Of a stretch of DNA of 64,000 bases, positions 46,785 through 56,388 are shown in pieces. A program made the translations under genes and the position numbers. The stretch is from Vreelandella neptunia (lineage in GTDB: Bacteria; Pseudomonadota; Gammaproteobacteria; Pseudomonadales; Halomonadaceae). A model generated the notes under the pieces. That model was not told the origin of the DNA and did no database searches. It was given only the letters and a program-made list of their open reading frames with translations. How positions within the stretch are numbered: the stretch's first letter is position 1; the number at the start of each line of letters is the position of its first letter. The stretch spans positions 62,001-126,000 of the forward strand of contig NZ_JHQL01000006.1 in the NCBI RefSeq assembly GCF_000712975.1. The letters run 5' to 3'.

Positions 46785-49649
46785 ATGTTGCGATCTAATG
46801 AACCTCTGCCCAACCACTACGCTGCACGGCAGGCCCTTATCGGCGTTGTCATAGGCGTTGCTTGGTACGTGCCCTCTTTCGCCTTTGCTGAAAATACGGC
46901 ACTTACTCCAGACACCCCTGTAAAAGACGCCATTACCCCTATCGTCAGCCCTTTTGATGAACGCGACTATCGCGTGCTGACGCTAGAAAATGGCCTTCAA
47001 GCGTTACTTGTGAGCGACCCAGACGCCGATAAAGCCGCTGCCTCGATGAACGTTCGCGTTGGCAGCGCTCAAGACCCTGACGACCTGCAAGGGCTAGCCC
47101 ACTTCTTAGAGCATATGCTGTTTTTGGGCACTGAACCGTACCCTCAGTCTGATGCCTATCAGCGCTATATTTCGGATAATGCAGGCTCCCACAACGCGTT
47201 TACCGCCCAGCAAGATACCAACTATTTTTTTGATATTGAGCCTTCAGCGCTGCCGGGCGCATTGGATCGTTTTAGCGAATTTTTCCTTTCACCGCTGTTT
47301 AACGCCGACCAGTTGGAAAGCGAACGAAATATTGTTCACTCTGAGTACATGGCTCGCATTCGCGATGAATCCCGCCGTGAAAACGATGTACTGAACCAGT
47401 TACTCAACCCAGATAATGCCACCACGGGCTTTGCAGTTGGCAGCCGTGACACCCTGGCAAGCCCACCGGAAGGTGAGGCCACCCTGCGTGAGCGAGTGAT
47501 TGATTTTTATCATCGCTACTATGATGCCAACGTAATGAAGTTGGCTATTGTTGCCCCCCAGCCGCTTGATACCCTTGAAGCACTGGTAGTGGAACGCTTT
47601 GCCAGCCTTCCAGATAACGACCTAAGCGTCCCAACCATTGACGCACCGCTGGTCGATCCAGACACGCTGCCTCGCTACATTGAACGTCAGTCATTACAGG
47701 ATCGCCGTCAGCTACGCTTCTATTTCCCGATTCCTGATCCTACCGACGACTACCGTACCAAACCAACTCAGCTAATTTCCCATCTGCTTGGCGATGAAGG
47801 TGACGGCAGTTTATTGGCAGCGCTACGCAAAGAGGGTCTTGCAGATGCACTTTCGGCGGGAGTGGGCCGAGGAGACGGCAATGAAGCTCTGTTTACTGTT
47901 TCCATTAGCTTAACGCCTGCTGGTGCGCAGCGGCTGGACGATATCGAGGCCACGCTGTTTGCTGCCATTGAGCAAATACGTAAGGAAGGATTGGCTGAAT
48001 GGCGTTACGAAGAACAACAAAACCTAAATGAACAAGCATTTCGTTTTCAGCAGCATGGCGCACCGCAGCAGGAAGCCACTCGCTTAGCCATGAGTCTTTC
48101 TCGCTATCCAGTGGATGATGTGCAGTATGCGCCTTATCGGATGGATGGCATGGATAGTGAGCGCCAGCAGGTGTATCTCGATGCGCTGACACCAGACAAC
48201 ATGCTGCGCTTCTACTCGGCGCCGGATGTAGAAAGTGACACCATCTCCCCCTGGTTCAACACCCAGTGGAAAGAACTCCCCCCCACCCAGCCAGGCCAAA
48301 CACTTGGTGGTTTAGCGCTACCTGAACCCAACCCTTTTATCGCCAGCGACCTCACCCTCAAGGCGGGACAAGACGAGCGCCCTGAGACGTTGATTGATGT
48401 GCCTTCGTTTACCGCATGGCACATGCAAGATAGCCGCTTTAACACCCCAAGCGTTGAGTGGCGAGTAAGCCTTCAACACCCCAGCGCCAGCTACTCACCA
48501 GAAGAAGCGGTCCTTACCCGTCTCTTAGCGGGTTGGTTAAATGACAGTCTAAACGAGTCGTTATATCCAGCCTGGTTGGCTGGCCAATCGTTCAGTGCCT
48601 ATCCTCACGGACGTGGTATTACGCTGTCGTTTTCAGGCTGGCGGGATGGCCAAACGCCACTGATAGAGCAGGCGATTGAGCAGCTTAAGCACGCCGATAT
48701 TTCCCCCGGCGCTTTTGAACGTGTGCGTTATCAATTTCAGCGCGAGTGGCGCAATGCTCCCCAAGCATCGCTTTATGGCCAAGCAAGCCGTGCACTGGGC
48801 GAAGCATTATTGACCCCTCAGTGGTCAACGGCTGAATTACTTGACGCCAGCCAGCGGTTAGAGCGTCACCATTTGGAAAACTTCCGAAAACGGTTTTTAG
48901 ATGCGCTATACATTGACGCAATGGCCGTTGGTAATCTGGACCAAGATCTAGCGCGTAAGCAAGCTAATGTAATACGCGGAGCGTTAACGCCGCGCCTCAC
49001 TCGTGAAGACATTCCAACGCTTGAACCGCTCCAGGTAAGCAATGAATCTGCCGTGCTCCACCCCCACAGCACCCGTGAGGAGTCACTTGTGCTGCGTTAT
49101 TTGCAGGGCCGCGACAAGACCGCTGAAGAGCAGGCACGCCTTAGCGTGTTGGCTCAGTGGTTGGACACACCCTTTTATCAGCAACTGCGTACCGAGGAGC
49201 AGCTTGGCTATATTGTTAATGCGGGCTATTCCCCCCTGCTAGAAGCGCCGGGTATTGCCTTGGTAGTGCAGTCGCCGGATGTTGAAAGCGGTGTGATCGC
49301 CGAGCGCATGGACGCCTTTATGGCAGCAGCAGGCGAGCGCCTGAACACACTAACCGAGGAAGCGTTAGCACCACATCGTCAAGCCGTTCATTCTCGTTTG
49401 ACCCAACGAGACACGAGCTTACAGGGCATGGCAAACCGCTACTGGCAAGCCACAGCACTGGAGGACGTGCGCTTTGATCGCCGTGAACAACTTGCCACAC
49501 TAGCGTTGGATGTTAGCGTGCGAGAACTGCAAGCACTGTGGCCTACTCTTCAATCACACCAGTTAGATATTCGCTATAACCCTGGCGATTCGCCCAGTGA
49601 TATCACTCCCTACCGAGAAGCACGCGTGCCGTTTACCGACCCACGCTAA
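46785..49649 (+). CDS. ptrA: Pitrilysin-like (M16A) zinc metalloprotease
   Basis: The 954-residue precursor resembles E. coli protease III and insulysin. A hydrophobic N-terminal segment (ALIGVVIGVAWYVPSFAFA) is a signal peptide, so it acts in the periplasm. The inverted zinc motif HFLEHMLFLGTEPYP has the HxxEH residues, with a downstream Glu about 77 residues on in the ESERNIVHSEY region. Four M16 domains follow. The start at MLRSNEPL has AGGAG eight bases upstream. It is tightly spaced after the SRAP-like gene. Confidence 0.92.
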   Translation: MLRSNEPLPNHYAARQALIGVVIGVAWYVPSFAFAENTALTPDTPVKDAITPIVSPFDERDYRVLTLENGLQALLVSDPDADKAAASMNVRVGSAQDPDDLQGLAHFLEHMLFLGTEPYPQSDAYQRYISDNAGSHNAFTAQQDTNYFFDIEPSALPGALDRFSEFFLSPLFNADQLESERNIVHSEYMARIRDESRRENDVLNQLLNPDNATTGFAVGSRDTLASPPEGEATLRERVIDFYHRYYDANVMKLAIVAPQPLDTLEALVVERFASLPDNDLSVPTIDAPLVDPDTLPRYIERQSLQDRRQLRFYFPIPDPTDDYRTKPTQLISHLLGDEGDGSLLAALRKEGLADALSAGVGRGDGNEALFTVSISLTPAGAQRLDDIEATLFAAIEQIRKEGLAEWRYEEQQNLNEQAFRFQQHGAPQQEATRLAMSLSRYPVDDVQYAPYRMDGMDSERQQVYLDALTPDNMLRFYSAPDVESDTISPWFNTQWKELPPTQPGQTLGGLALPEPNPFIASDLTLKAGQDERPETLIDVPSFTAWHMQDSRFNTPSVEWRVSLQHPSASYSPEEAVLTRLLAGWLNDSLNESLYPAWLAGQSFSAYPHGRGITLSFSGWRDGQTPLIEQAIEQLKHADISPGAFERVRYQFQREWRNAPQASLYGQASRALGEALLTPQWSTAELLDASQRLERHHLENFRKRFLDALYIDAMAVGNLDQDLARKQANVIRGALTPRLTREDIPTLEPLQVSNESAVLHPHSTREESLVLRYLQGRDKTAEEQARLSVLAQWLDTPFYQQLRTEEQLGYIVNAGYSPLLEAPGIALVVQSPDVESGVIAERMDAFMAAAGERLNTLTEEALAPHRQAVHSRLTQRDTSLQGMANRYWQATALEDVRFDRREQLATLALDVSVRELQALWPTLQSHQLDIRYNPGDSPSDITPYREARVPFTDPR

Positions 49650-49675
49650 GTACTGATTTAGCTAAACCAAACCCA

Positions 49676-49704
49676 CCAGCTCAGGCATCAAATGCCTGAG
49701 CTGG
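49676..49704. terminator. Perfect inverted repeat at the end of sbcB
   Basis: CCAGCTCAGGCAT (49676-49688) and ATGCCTGAGCTGG (49692-49704) form a perfect 13-bp stem with loop CAA. It spans the sbcB stop codon and lies between two convergent genes (ptrA-like and sbcB). No long U-tract is adjacent, but the strength suggests transcript-end stabilisation or bidirectional termination. Confidence 0.55.
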
Positions 49705-51174
49705 CATCATCGCCTCAACGTACATCACCACCTCTTCCAACACCTGGCGCTCATGATCTGACAAGGGCTGCTGGTTATAACGCTCTATTTCACGCGCAAA
49801 TGCTTTCAGCGTAAAGCCTGACAAGGCCGGATCATTAATACGCATCCAGCGAAACGCCTCCCACTGCTCACGCTCTTCTCCCTCAAGCGTTTCAGGGTAG
49901 CTGCGCGCACGGTAGCGAAATAGCATTTCTTCTAGGCGCGGGTCTTGAAAAGCAAAGCGTTGACCGACTAAATCCCAAGGATCCATCGCCAGAGCTCGCT
50001 CCATCTGCTGGCGGTCAGCGGCAGAGAAAAAGCTACCGGAATAAAGCATTAAGTCAGGGTCTTGAGGCTCCTCTTCGTATCCCGCGTTAAACACCTCAGC
50101 GACTTTTTGAGCCACGCCGCTGGCCTCACGCAGTATTTTCCAATGCGCGCGGCAGGCATCAATATCAATCGCTAACCGCTCAACAATCGTGCCGTAGCCG
50201 CCTTTGTGTGGGCCATCCGCATCTTTTAATGCTGTCGCCGGAAAGATTACCGGGCAGCGATTAATGTGGATGACTTTCAGCGGTATACGCACCTCTCCCT
50301 CGGAAAGATCCTGCTGACTGACAAAGACACGCTCCCGGATTTGTTCAGCACTCATGGCTAGCAGATCACTAGGATCAACGCTTAAATCGTAAACAATAAC
50401 CCCATTAGGGTTGGTGGGATGCTCGGCCAACGGCATCACCAACGCGCTGCAACCACGGCTAGCTGGGTAGCGACGAGAAATATGTAAAAGCGGTTTAGCG
50501 CTGGGCAAATCCAGCTGTTTAGCTACTGCACGTTTGCCGCGCAACCCCAGCAGATAGTCAAAAAGCCGTGGATTTCGAGCTTTCAACAAGCGCGCCAGGG
50601 CAATCGTAGCACGTACATCTGCCACCGCATCATGAGCGCCTTCATGGGCAATATTATTGGCCGCTGTTAAGTGTTCAAGTTTAAAGCTAGGCGCACCATC
50701 TTCCCGCTGCGGCCACTCAATGCCATCCGGCCGCAGGGCATAAAACGCGCGCACAACATCAATCAAGTCCCAACGGGAATTGCCGTTCTGCCACTCACGG
50801 GAATAAGGATCAAGAAGATTGCGATAAAATAGATGGCGGGAAACTTCATCGTCAAAGCGAAGGCTGTTATAGCCCACCACACAGGTGCCTGGCTCACTCA
50901 TAAAGCCTTGAACTTGGCGGGCAAACTCCCCCTCAGGCAAGCCTTTCCGCTGCGCTTTTTGCGGTGTTATACCTGTAATCAGGCAAGCAGCAGGATGCGG
51001 CAGGTAGTCATCGGCAGGTTTGCAGTAGAGCTCTATAGGCTCACCGATTTCATTTAGCTCGGCGTCAGTGCGTAATGCGGCAAATTGAGCGGGCCGATCG
51101 CGACGCGGATCGGCACCAAATGTCTCATAGTCATGCCAGAGAAAACTGACAGGGGCGGCATTAGGTGGCGCCAT
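49681..51174 (-). CDS. sbcB: Exodeoxyribonuclease I
   Basis: SbcB (ExoI) degrades ssDNA 3'-5' and limits recombination. The DEDDh motif starts with SFLWHDYETFGADPRRDRPAQFA; further acidic residues include GYNSLRFDDEV and HDAVADVRATIALARL. The C-terminal SH3-like and helical domains match the E. coli protein (about 475 residues; 497 here). The start MAPPNAAPVSFLW is preferred to an upstream Met that adds 23 residues. It is convergent with the protease gene and lies downstream of minE on the same strand. Confidence 0.95.
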   Translation of the reverse strand: MAPPNAAPVSFLWHDYETFGADPRRDRPAQFAALRTDAELNEIGEPIELYCKPADDYLPHPAACLITGITPQKAQRKGLPEGEFARQVQGFMSEPGTCVVGYNSLRFDDEVSRHLFYRNLLDPYSREWQNGNSRWDLIDVVRAFYALRPDGIEWPQREDGAPSFKLEHLTAANNIAHEGAHDAVADVRATIALARLLKARNPRLFDYLLGLRGKRAVAKQLDLPSAKPLLHISRRYPASRGCSALVMPLAEHPTNPNGVIVYDLSVDPSDLLAMSAEQIRERVFVSQQDLSEGEVRIPLKVIHINRCPVIFPATALKDADGPHKGGYGTIVERLAIDIDACRAHWKILREASGVAQKVAEVFNAGYEEEPQDPDLMLYSGSFFSAADRQQMERALAMDPWDLVGQRFAFQDPRLEEMLFRYRARSYPETLEGEEREQWEAFRWMRINDPALSGFTLKAFAREIERYNQQPLSDHERQVLEEVVMYVEAMMPAQAFDA

Positions 51175-51327
51175 GGATGGATACTCCCTTGAGCGTGATT
51201 TCCTACCGACAAGCGACCAACCACTTGCCAGATGGGGGTACAAAAACCCAAGCCTAGCATACCCACAGTGCCTCTCGCCGCTCCTCTTAGAGTATCGCCT
51301 ATGCTGTCGCGTCTGACGGGATTGCGA

Positions 51328-51579
51328 TCAGCTTTTTGGCAGCGTTACGTTTAGCTCCAACACTGAGCAATTATCTTCACTATCAAGCGAAATTTGAATT
51401 GCGTCGTCATCAACATGGACATAACGACGAATAACTTCTAGCAGTTCGCGCTCAAGCAGCGGCATATAGTCAGGCTGACCACGCTGACTACGCTGATGCG
51501 CCACGATGATTTGTAATCGTTCTTTGGCCACCGAGGCGGATTTCTTGCGCTCACGCTTCAAGAACTCCAGCAGTTTCAT
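51328..51579 (-). CDS. minE: Cell division topological specificity factor MinE
   Basis: MinE stimulates MinD ATPase and drives pole-to-pole oscillation. The 83-residue product has the membrane-targeting N terminus ([33 protein letters not shown]) and the anti-MinCD region. It overlaps minD by four bases. Confidence 0.97.
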   Translation of the reverse strand: MKLLEFLKRERKKSASVAKERLQIIVAHQRSQRGQPDYMPLLERELLEVIRRYVHVDDDAIQISLDSEDNCSVLELNVTLPKS

Positions 51580-52394
51580 CGACGACTACCCCCAAACATG
51601 CGGCTTAGCAAGCCTTTACGCTGCATTTCATGGAAACGTAATGGCATTTCCTCCCCTAACAATCGCGAGACAGTATCGAGATATGCTTGCCCAGCATCGC
51701 TCGAATCATCATGGGTCACGGGCACCCCCTGATTCGATGCACGCAGTACCGCTTCGGATTCAGGAATCAGTCCGAGCAAGTCAATGGCAAGAATTTCACG
51801 AATATCATCAAGCGTTAACATATCCCCCGAGGTAACACGGGAAGGGTTATAACGGGTAATAAGCAGATGCTCTTTAACAGGGTCCAAACTTTGTTCAGCG
51901 CGCCGCGTCTTGGAACCAAGCAATCCTAAAATACGGTCAGAGTCACGTACTGAGGAAACCTCAGGATTGGTCACCACAATCGCCTCATCGGCAAAATACA
52001 TGGCGAGCTGCGCGCCTCGCTCAATACCCGCCGGGGAGTCGCACAAGATAAAGTCAAAATCTTGCTTGAGCTGTTCCAGTATTCGCTCAACACCGTCTTG
52101 TGTTAGTGCGTCTTTATCACGGGTCTGCGAGGCGGGCAGAATAAATAGGTTTTCAACGCGTTTATCGCGTATCAGTGCCTGATTAAGACCGGCTTCGCCC
52201 TGAATGACATTCACCAAGTCATAAACAACGCGGCGCTCGCACCCCATGATCAGATCAAGATTTCGCAAACCGACATCGAAATCAATAACCACGGTTTTTT
52301 TACCACGCAGGGCAAGTCCTGTTGAAATGGCAGCAGCACTGGTGGTTTTACCAACCCCCCCTTTGCCGGAGGTCACTACAATAATTTTGGCCAA
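51576..52394 (-). CDS. minD: Septum site-determining ATPase MinD
   Basis: MinD is a deviant Walker ATPase that binds the membrane with ATP and recruits MinC. The N terminus [23 protein letters not shown] has the KGGVGKTT motif. [23 protein letters not shown] is typical. The C-terminal amphipathic helix ([10 protein letters not shown]) is the membrane anchor. The 272-residue length matches E. coli (270). Confidence 0.97.
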   Translation of the reverse strand: MAKIIVVTSGKGGVGKTTSAAAISTGLALRGKKTVVIDFDVGLRNLDLIMGCERRVVYDLVNVIQGEAGLNQALIRDKRVENLFILPASQTRDKDALTQDGVERILEQLKQDFDFILCDSPAGIERGAQLAMYFADEAIVVTNPEVSSVRDSDRILGLLGSKTRRAEQSLDPVKEHLLITRYNPSRVTSGDMLTLDDIREILAIDLLGLIPESEAVLRASNQGVPVTHDDSSDAGQAYLDTVSRLLGEEMPLRFHEMQRKGLLSRMFGGSRR

Positions 52395-52549
52395 GAGTCA
52401 CTTCCTTCTTGAAGTCGTTCATCGCGAGCGCGTTTCAAGGGCCGCTTCACGCACAACGGAAACATCAATGTCAACAACACAACACTGTAACGTATAGCGC
52501 TTGCGACGTCGCTAGGCATGAAGCATCAATCCACACTCATGCGTTCGGG

Positions 52550-53305
52550 CTATCCCAGCGGCTTGATTTCCAACTGCTCTTTAGCAAAATGCACTTCAAC
52601 CGCACGACCAAGTAACTGAGAGTCGATGTCTTCTAAGCGTTTATAGTTACCTGCTACAGAAAGAAGCTCTGCTTCTAGCTCTCGGCAATAGATGCCCGCG
52701 TGGGTATTGCCGTGGATACCCGCTAAAGCACGGCCACGGAGCGCACCATAAACGTGAATACTACCGGCCGCCAATACTTCAGCTCCCGCATTGACTGCGC
52801 CGATCACCACCAGATCCCCCTCTGACGCACTTACTTGCTGGCCAGAGCGAACTGTTCCACGAAATAAGCGTGTTGCTATCGCCCCGCTGGCATCTTGCTC
52901 AACAGACGGCGCTTTTTTTCCTACTGAGGCACTGGGGTCTGCTGAAGAACCAACGCTCTCCAACACCCTATTTCGCCCCTCTTCAACGGGGGCAAACCAA
53001 CCAAGCCCTAATGCCCAAGCAGATTGACGTACTGGCTCCGCACCGCCCCGTACCGCAACGGGAAGCAATTTGTGATCGCGACACACCGCACAAATGCGCT
53101 CAAGCGCTAAGTGAGGTTCATCGAGTTTTTCCACGCTTAGCACAACCGGTGTATGCTGAAAGAAGGCGGGAGATTGTGACAACTTGCCAGCTAGCTGACA
53201 CCGTATATGCTCTGGGTCAGCGCTGCTCAATTCCATGACGGTCATTGGCAGCATGCCACCTTTAAAGGTGAAGGCAATGTCGGCACTATTGGCGTTGAGG
53301 CTCAT
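52550..53305 (-). CDS. minC: Septum site-determining protein MinC
   Basis: MinC inhibits FtsZ polymerisation away from midcell. The N-terminal domain starts AFTFKGGMLPMTVMEL. The C-terminal beta-helix (VRSGQQVSASEGDLVVIGAVNAGAEVLAAGSIHVYGALRGRALAG) binds MinD. The start MSLNANSADIAF is chosen because homologues begin there. A linker of about 40 residues, rich in Ser and Ala, joins the domains. A 155-bp gap separates it from minD. Confidence 0.96.
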   Translation of the reverse strand: MSLNANSADIAFTFKGGMLPMTVMELSSADPEHIRCQLAGKLSQSPAFFQHTPVVLSVEKLDEPHLALERICAVCRDHKLLPVAVRGGAEPVRQSAWALGLGWFAPVEEGRNRVLESVGSSADPSASVGKKAPSVEQDASGAIATRLFRGTVRSGQQVSASEGDLVVIGAVNAGAEVLAAGSIHVYGALRGRALAGIHGNTHAGIYCRELEAELLSVAGNYKRLEDIDSQLLGRAVEVHFAKEQLEIKPLG

Positions 53306-53359
53306 GGCCGAACTCCATGTCATGTTCAGGTAAGATAAAGGTAGCGCAATCTCGCGCTA

Positions 53360-53393
53360 GGCGCTGTGAAGAAGTATTAACCATCACAGTGCC
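53360..53393. promoter_or_regulatory. Inverted repeat upstream of minC and the DUF349 gene
   Basis: GGCGCTGTGA (53360-53369) and TCACAGTGCC (53384-53393) match at nine of ten positions when inverted. It lies in the divergent minC/DUF349 intergenic region, followed by a second hairpin. Confidence 0.45.
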
Positions 53394-53416
53394 TACAGCA
53401 AAGCTAAGCGACAGCG

Positions 53417-53457
53417 CCGATGACTGCAACTATCTGTCATCGGCAGTTCATTTTTTT
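53417..53457 (+). promoter_or_regulatory. Attenuator-like hairpin before the DUF349 gene
   Basis: GCCGATGAC (53417-53425) pairs perfectly with GTCATCGGC (53437-53445). A seven-T run follows at 53452-53458. The DUF349 ATG is at 53488, so this could act as a leaky terminator in the leader. Confidence 0.5.
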
Positions 53458-53487
53458 CACGTTACGCGCCTCTCTGCAGGATGATCC

Positions 53488-56295
53488 ATGCACGGACTGT
53501 TAAGACGCCTGTTCGCTCCTCGGTGGCAACACCCAGATCCCGAGGTGCGTCTCAAGGCACTCGACCAGCTTGACCCGCAACAACCAGAACAGCAACTCGC
53601 GCTAAAACAACTAGCGCAGGATAACGACAGCACTATCCAACTTGCTGCCCTACTGGCCCTTGATGACTTAACGGAGCTCGTCAACGCGCTGCCGAAGCAT
53701 CATCAAGATGAGGCTTGGTTTAATTCTATTTGCCAGCGCCTATGCGGCACTCAGGGACACACCGATCTGCAAAAACGGCAGGCCATCGTGGCAGAACTAT
53801 CGGAGCCACGCCTGCTTAACGCAATAGCGCTTCAGGGAGATAATCTCAATCTGCGGCTCACCGCATTAGAACAATTAACCGATGAGAACGACCTTGTTCA
53901 TCAAGCCTGCCATAATGGCGTGGCCGCAGTGCGCCATCAAGCGGCCCAACGTATAGAAAGTGAGGAGAACCTCAAAAAACTGCTAAAGGAAGCACGGCGT
54001 GACCGTCAAGTCATTCGTCACGCACGAGAAAAGCTCACCCAGTTGCGCAATGATGCGGAGTGGCTAGCGGAACAGCAGGCACAGCGAGAACATCTGCTCG
54101 CCCAGCTTGAGCAGCACGCCAGAGCACCTTGGGAACCCTTGTATGGCGGCCGTTTCCGTCATTTAGAGCGGGAATGGCAGCGTCTTTCTCATCCGCCTAG
54201 CGTGGATCAGGAGCAGCGCTTCCATCAAGCATTACTCAGCTGTCGAAAAACACTGCACCATCATGAGACACAAGAACAAGCGCGCCTACAGAGTATTGCT
54301 CATCGTGAAGAGATCGAGCGTACCCGTGACCAATTGCTAGAAGGCATTGAAGAAACGTTAGAAGGACTAACCCACGCAGAACAACTCACGGTTCAAGATA
54401 TCGATAGTTTGCGGGCGCAGCGCCAACTATTAAGCCAACGCTGGCAATCCCTATCAGACCAACACCCACCAGGCGACACCACCCAGCAACGCTATAGTAA
54501 CGCACTGAAACGCTACGAAGCGTGCATGGAAGCATGGCAGCGCTGGCAGGCCGTTAGCTCAGACATAGAAACAGCCATTGCCAATCAGGATAATGCAGCC
54601 GTTGCCAAGTACGTCAAGCAGTGCGCTTGGCCTAAGCACTTAACGCCGCCGGCACTACTGACACATGCAAAAGCATTAAAAGTTGCTGACGACGCTAGCA
54701 AGCCCAGTCCAGCCGCGACACTTAATGCGCTCAGCGCCGACGTGGACAATTTTGAGCACTTGCTAGAACGCGGCGCCTTTAAGAGCGCCAGCCGCCTCTA
54801 TCAACGTCTCAAGCCATCGGTTGAGGAACTAACGGGTGAAGAAGCCAAGCCGCTAAAAGCACGCGTGAAACAGCTAAGCGCACGGTTAGCAGAACTGCGT
54901 GATTGGCGCGGCTTTGTGGCCGGCCCTAAACGCGAGCAGCTCTGCGCGAGTATTGAAGCACTGGCTGATGATCACCACATGGCGGAAGCTGCTTTAGATC
55001 GCCATCATCGCCAGTTGGTAAAAGAGTGGAAATCCCTCGGCGACGCCGCTGCTAACCGCGAACAGTCGGCACGCTTTCGCGCAGCCTCTGATCGCATCCA
55101 TGAACGACTGGCTTCCTGGCGAGAACAGCTGAATCAAGAGCGTGACGCCAACCTTAAAGGCCGTGAAGCGCTGTGCGAACAGCTTGAAACACTGCTTGAT
55201 CAGCCCGCAGAAGATGCCGACCCTGACATATTGCGCGAAATCCGAGACAAAGCCCGCCATCAGTGGCGCCACTACTCCCCGGTGCCGCGAGATCAGTCAG
55301 AAACCGTTGGCCGTCGCTTTGGCGCCATTCGTCATCGTCTTCAAGCGCTGATTGACCAGCGAGCGGAACAGATCGCTAGCCAAAAGCGCCTGCTTATCGA
55401 ACAAGCGAAACGCTTACTAGACGACACCGAGCAACCCTTGGCTGCCCGCATTACGCATACAAAACAGCTACAGCAGCAGTGGCGTGCACTAGGCCGCGCC
55501 CCTAAAGGCGAAGAACAAGCTCTATGGAAAGCCTTCCGTCATACCTGCGACCAGTTATTTGCTCAGCGTGACGCCCACAAGCATGAGCAGGCAGCGCGAC
55601 AGCAGCAAACACTTGATCAACTGCAAATACTGATTGACGAAATGGATAGCTGGCAGCCGACCCAAGCTAAAGAGTCTGCGACCCTTGACACCTACCTCAA
55701 CAGCATTAGCCAGCTTGAACCGTTGCCGCGTAACCGGCGCAGTGACGGCATGCAGCGCCGTCTCAGCGGTATTATAAGAGCCAAGCGTGAACGTTTAAGC
55801 CGTCTGGAAATTGCCCATACCGTGCAACAATGGCAAACCGCGTTACCGCTGATAAATGCCCATCTTGCTGCGGATCAACAAGCGCTGGCTGGCGAACAGC
55901 CACACGCAATTGATGCCAAAGAAGTATTGAGCGAGGGGCTGCCCACTATATTTACGGAGGCACATCAACAGCGCAATCATGCACGGCTAACCACCTCAAT
56001 CCCCCTATCGGCCGAAAAACATGCCGAATTGGAAGATAGCCTGGCGCGTTTAAGAGTGCACTTGTCACTGCTGGCACTTGGCAGTGTCAAACAGCGTGAT
56101 GAACCACTCAGGTTGGCTATTCAAGTAGAGCGGTTAAATGAGGGAATCAATAACGAACGCAACCGCTCGGATGAGATTATCGATATATTAGCGTCACTAA
56201 TGGCATTAGGCCCGATGCCTGACCCACTGTGGCGTAAAGAAGCAGAGGAGTTTAATCACCTGTTTAATCACCTCGCAAGGGTGCCTCACCCATAG
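53488..56295 (+). CDS. Large helical DUF349-domain protein
   Basis: This 935-residue protein has no signal peptide or membrane segment. The N-terminal part looks like HEAT-type repeats (HPDPEVRLKALDQLDPQQPEQ). Much of the rest is repeated DUF349 units with spaced Trp residues (ARAPWEPLYGGRFRHLEREWQRLS; HQWRHYSPVPRDQSETVGRRFGAIRHRLQALID; QQQWRALGRAPKGEEQALWKAFR) in long charged helices. DUF349 proteins are widespread but poorly characterised. It is divergent from minC. Function unknown; a scaffold or nucleic-acid-binding role would fit the charge. Confidence 0.85.
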   Translation: MHGLLRRLFAPRWQHPDPEVRLKALDQLDPQQPEQQLALKQLAQDNDSTIQLAALLALDDLTELVNALPKHHQDEAWFNSICQRLCGTQGHTDLQKRQAIVAELSEPRLLNAIALQGDNLNLRLTALEQLTDENDLVHQACHNGVAAVRHQAAQRIESEENLKKLLKEARRDRQVIRHAREKLTQLRNDAEWLAEQQAQREHLLAQLEQHARAPWEPLYGGRFRHLEREWQRLSHPPSVDQEQRFHQALLSCRKTLHHHETQEQARLQSIAHREEIERTRDQLLEGIEETLEGLTHAEQLTVQDIDSLRAQRQLLSQRWQSLSDQHPPGDTTQQRYSNALKRYEACMEAWQRWQAVSSDIETAIANQDNAAVAKYVKQCAWPKHLTPPALLTHAKALKVADDASKPSPAATLNALSADVDNFEHLLERGAFKSASRLYQRLKPSVEELTGEEAKPLKARVKQLSARLAELRDWRGFVAGPKREQLCASIEALADDHHMAEAALDRHHRQLVKEWKSLGDAAANREQSARFRAASDRIHERLASWREQLNQERDANLKGREALCEQLETLLDQPAEDADPDILREIRDKARHQWRHYSPVPRDQSETVGRRFGAIRHRLQALIDQRAEQIASQKRLLIEQAKRLLDDTEQPLAARITHTKQLQQQWRALGRAPKGEEQALWKAFRHTCDQLFAQRDAHKHEQAARQQQTLDQLQILIDEMDSWQPTQAKESATLDTYLNSISQLEPLPRNRRSDGMQRRLSGIIRAKRERLSRLEIAHTVQQWQTALPLINAHLAADQQALAGEQPHAIDAKEVLSEGLPTIFTEAHQQRNHARLTTSIPLSAEKHAELEDSLARLRVHLSLLALGSVKQRDEPLRLAIQVERLNEGINNERNRSDEIIDILASLMALGPMPDPLWRKEAEEFNHLFNHLARVPHP

Positions 56296-56320
56296 CTTCT
56301 TATCACCCAAAGACGTTAAC

Positions 56321-56339
56321 GGGAGGCGATCAGCCTCCC
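56321..56339. terminator. Short GC-rich hairpin between DUF349 and phaB
   Basis: GGGAGGC (56321-56327), loop GATCA, GCCTCCC (56333-56339) lies between convergent genes. The T-tract is weak (CTTTAG), so it may act only modestly. Confidence 0.6.
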
Positions 56340-56388
56340 CTTTAGACACAACTCTTGTGAAGAAAACAGCGTCATAGCCCAGGGCGGT

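Noticed and set aside
53457..53684. Cys/Ser-rich minus-strand frame opposite the DUF349 start
   Set aside because: It is antisense to the Gln-rich start of the DUF349 gene and has no ribosome site or conserved features.
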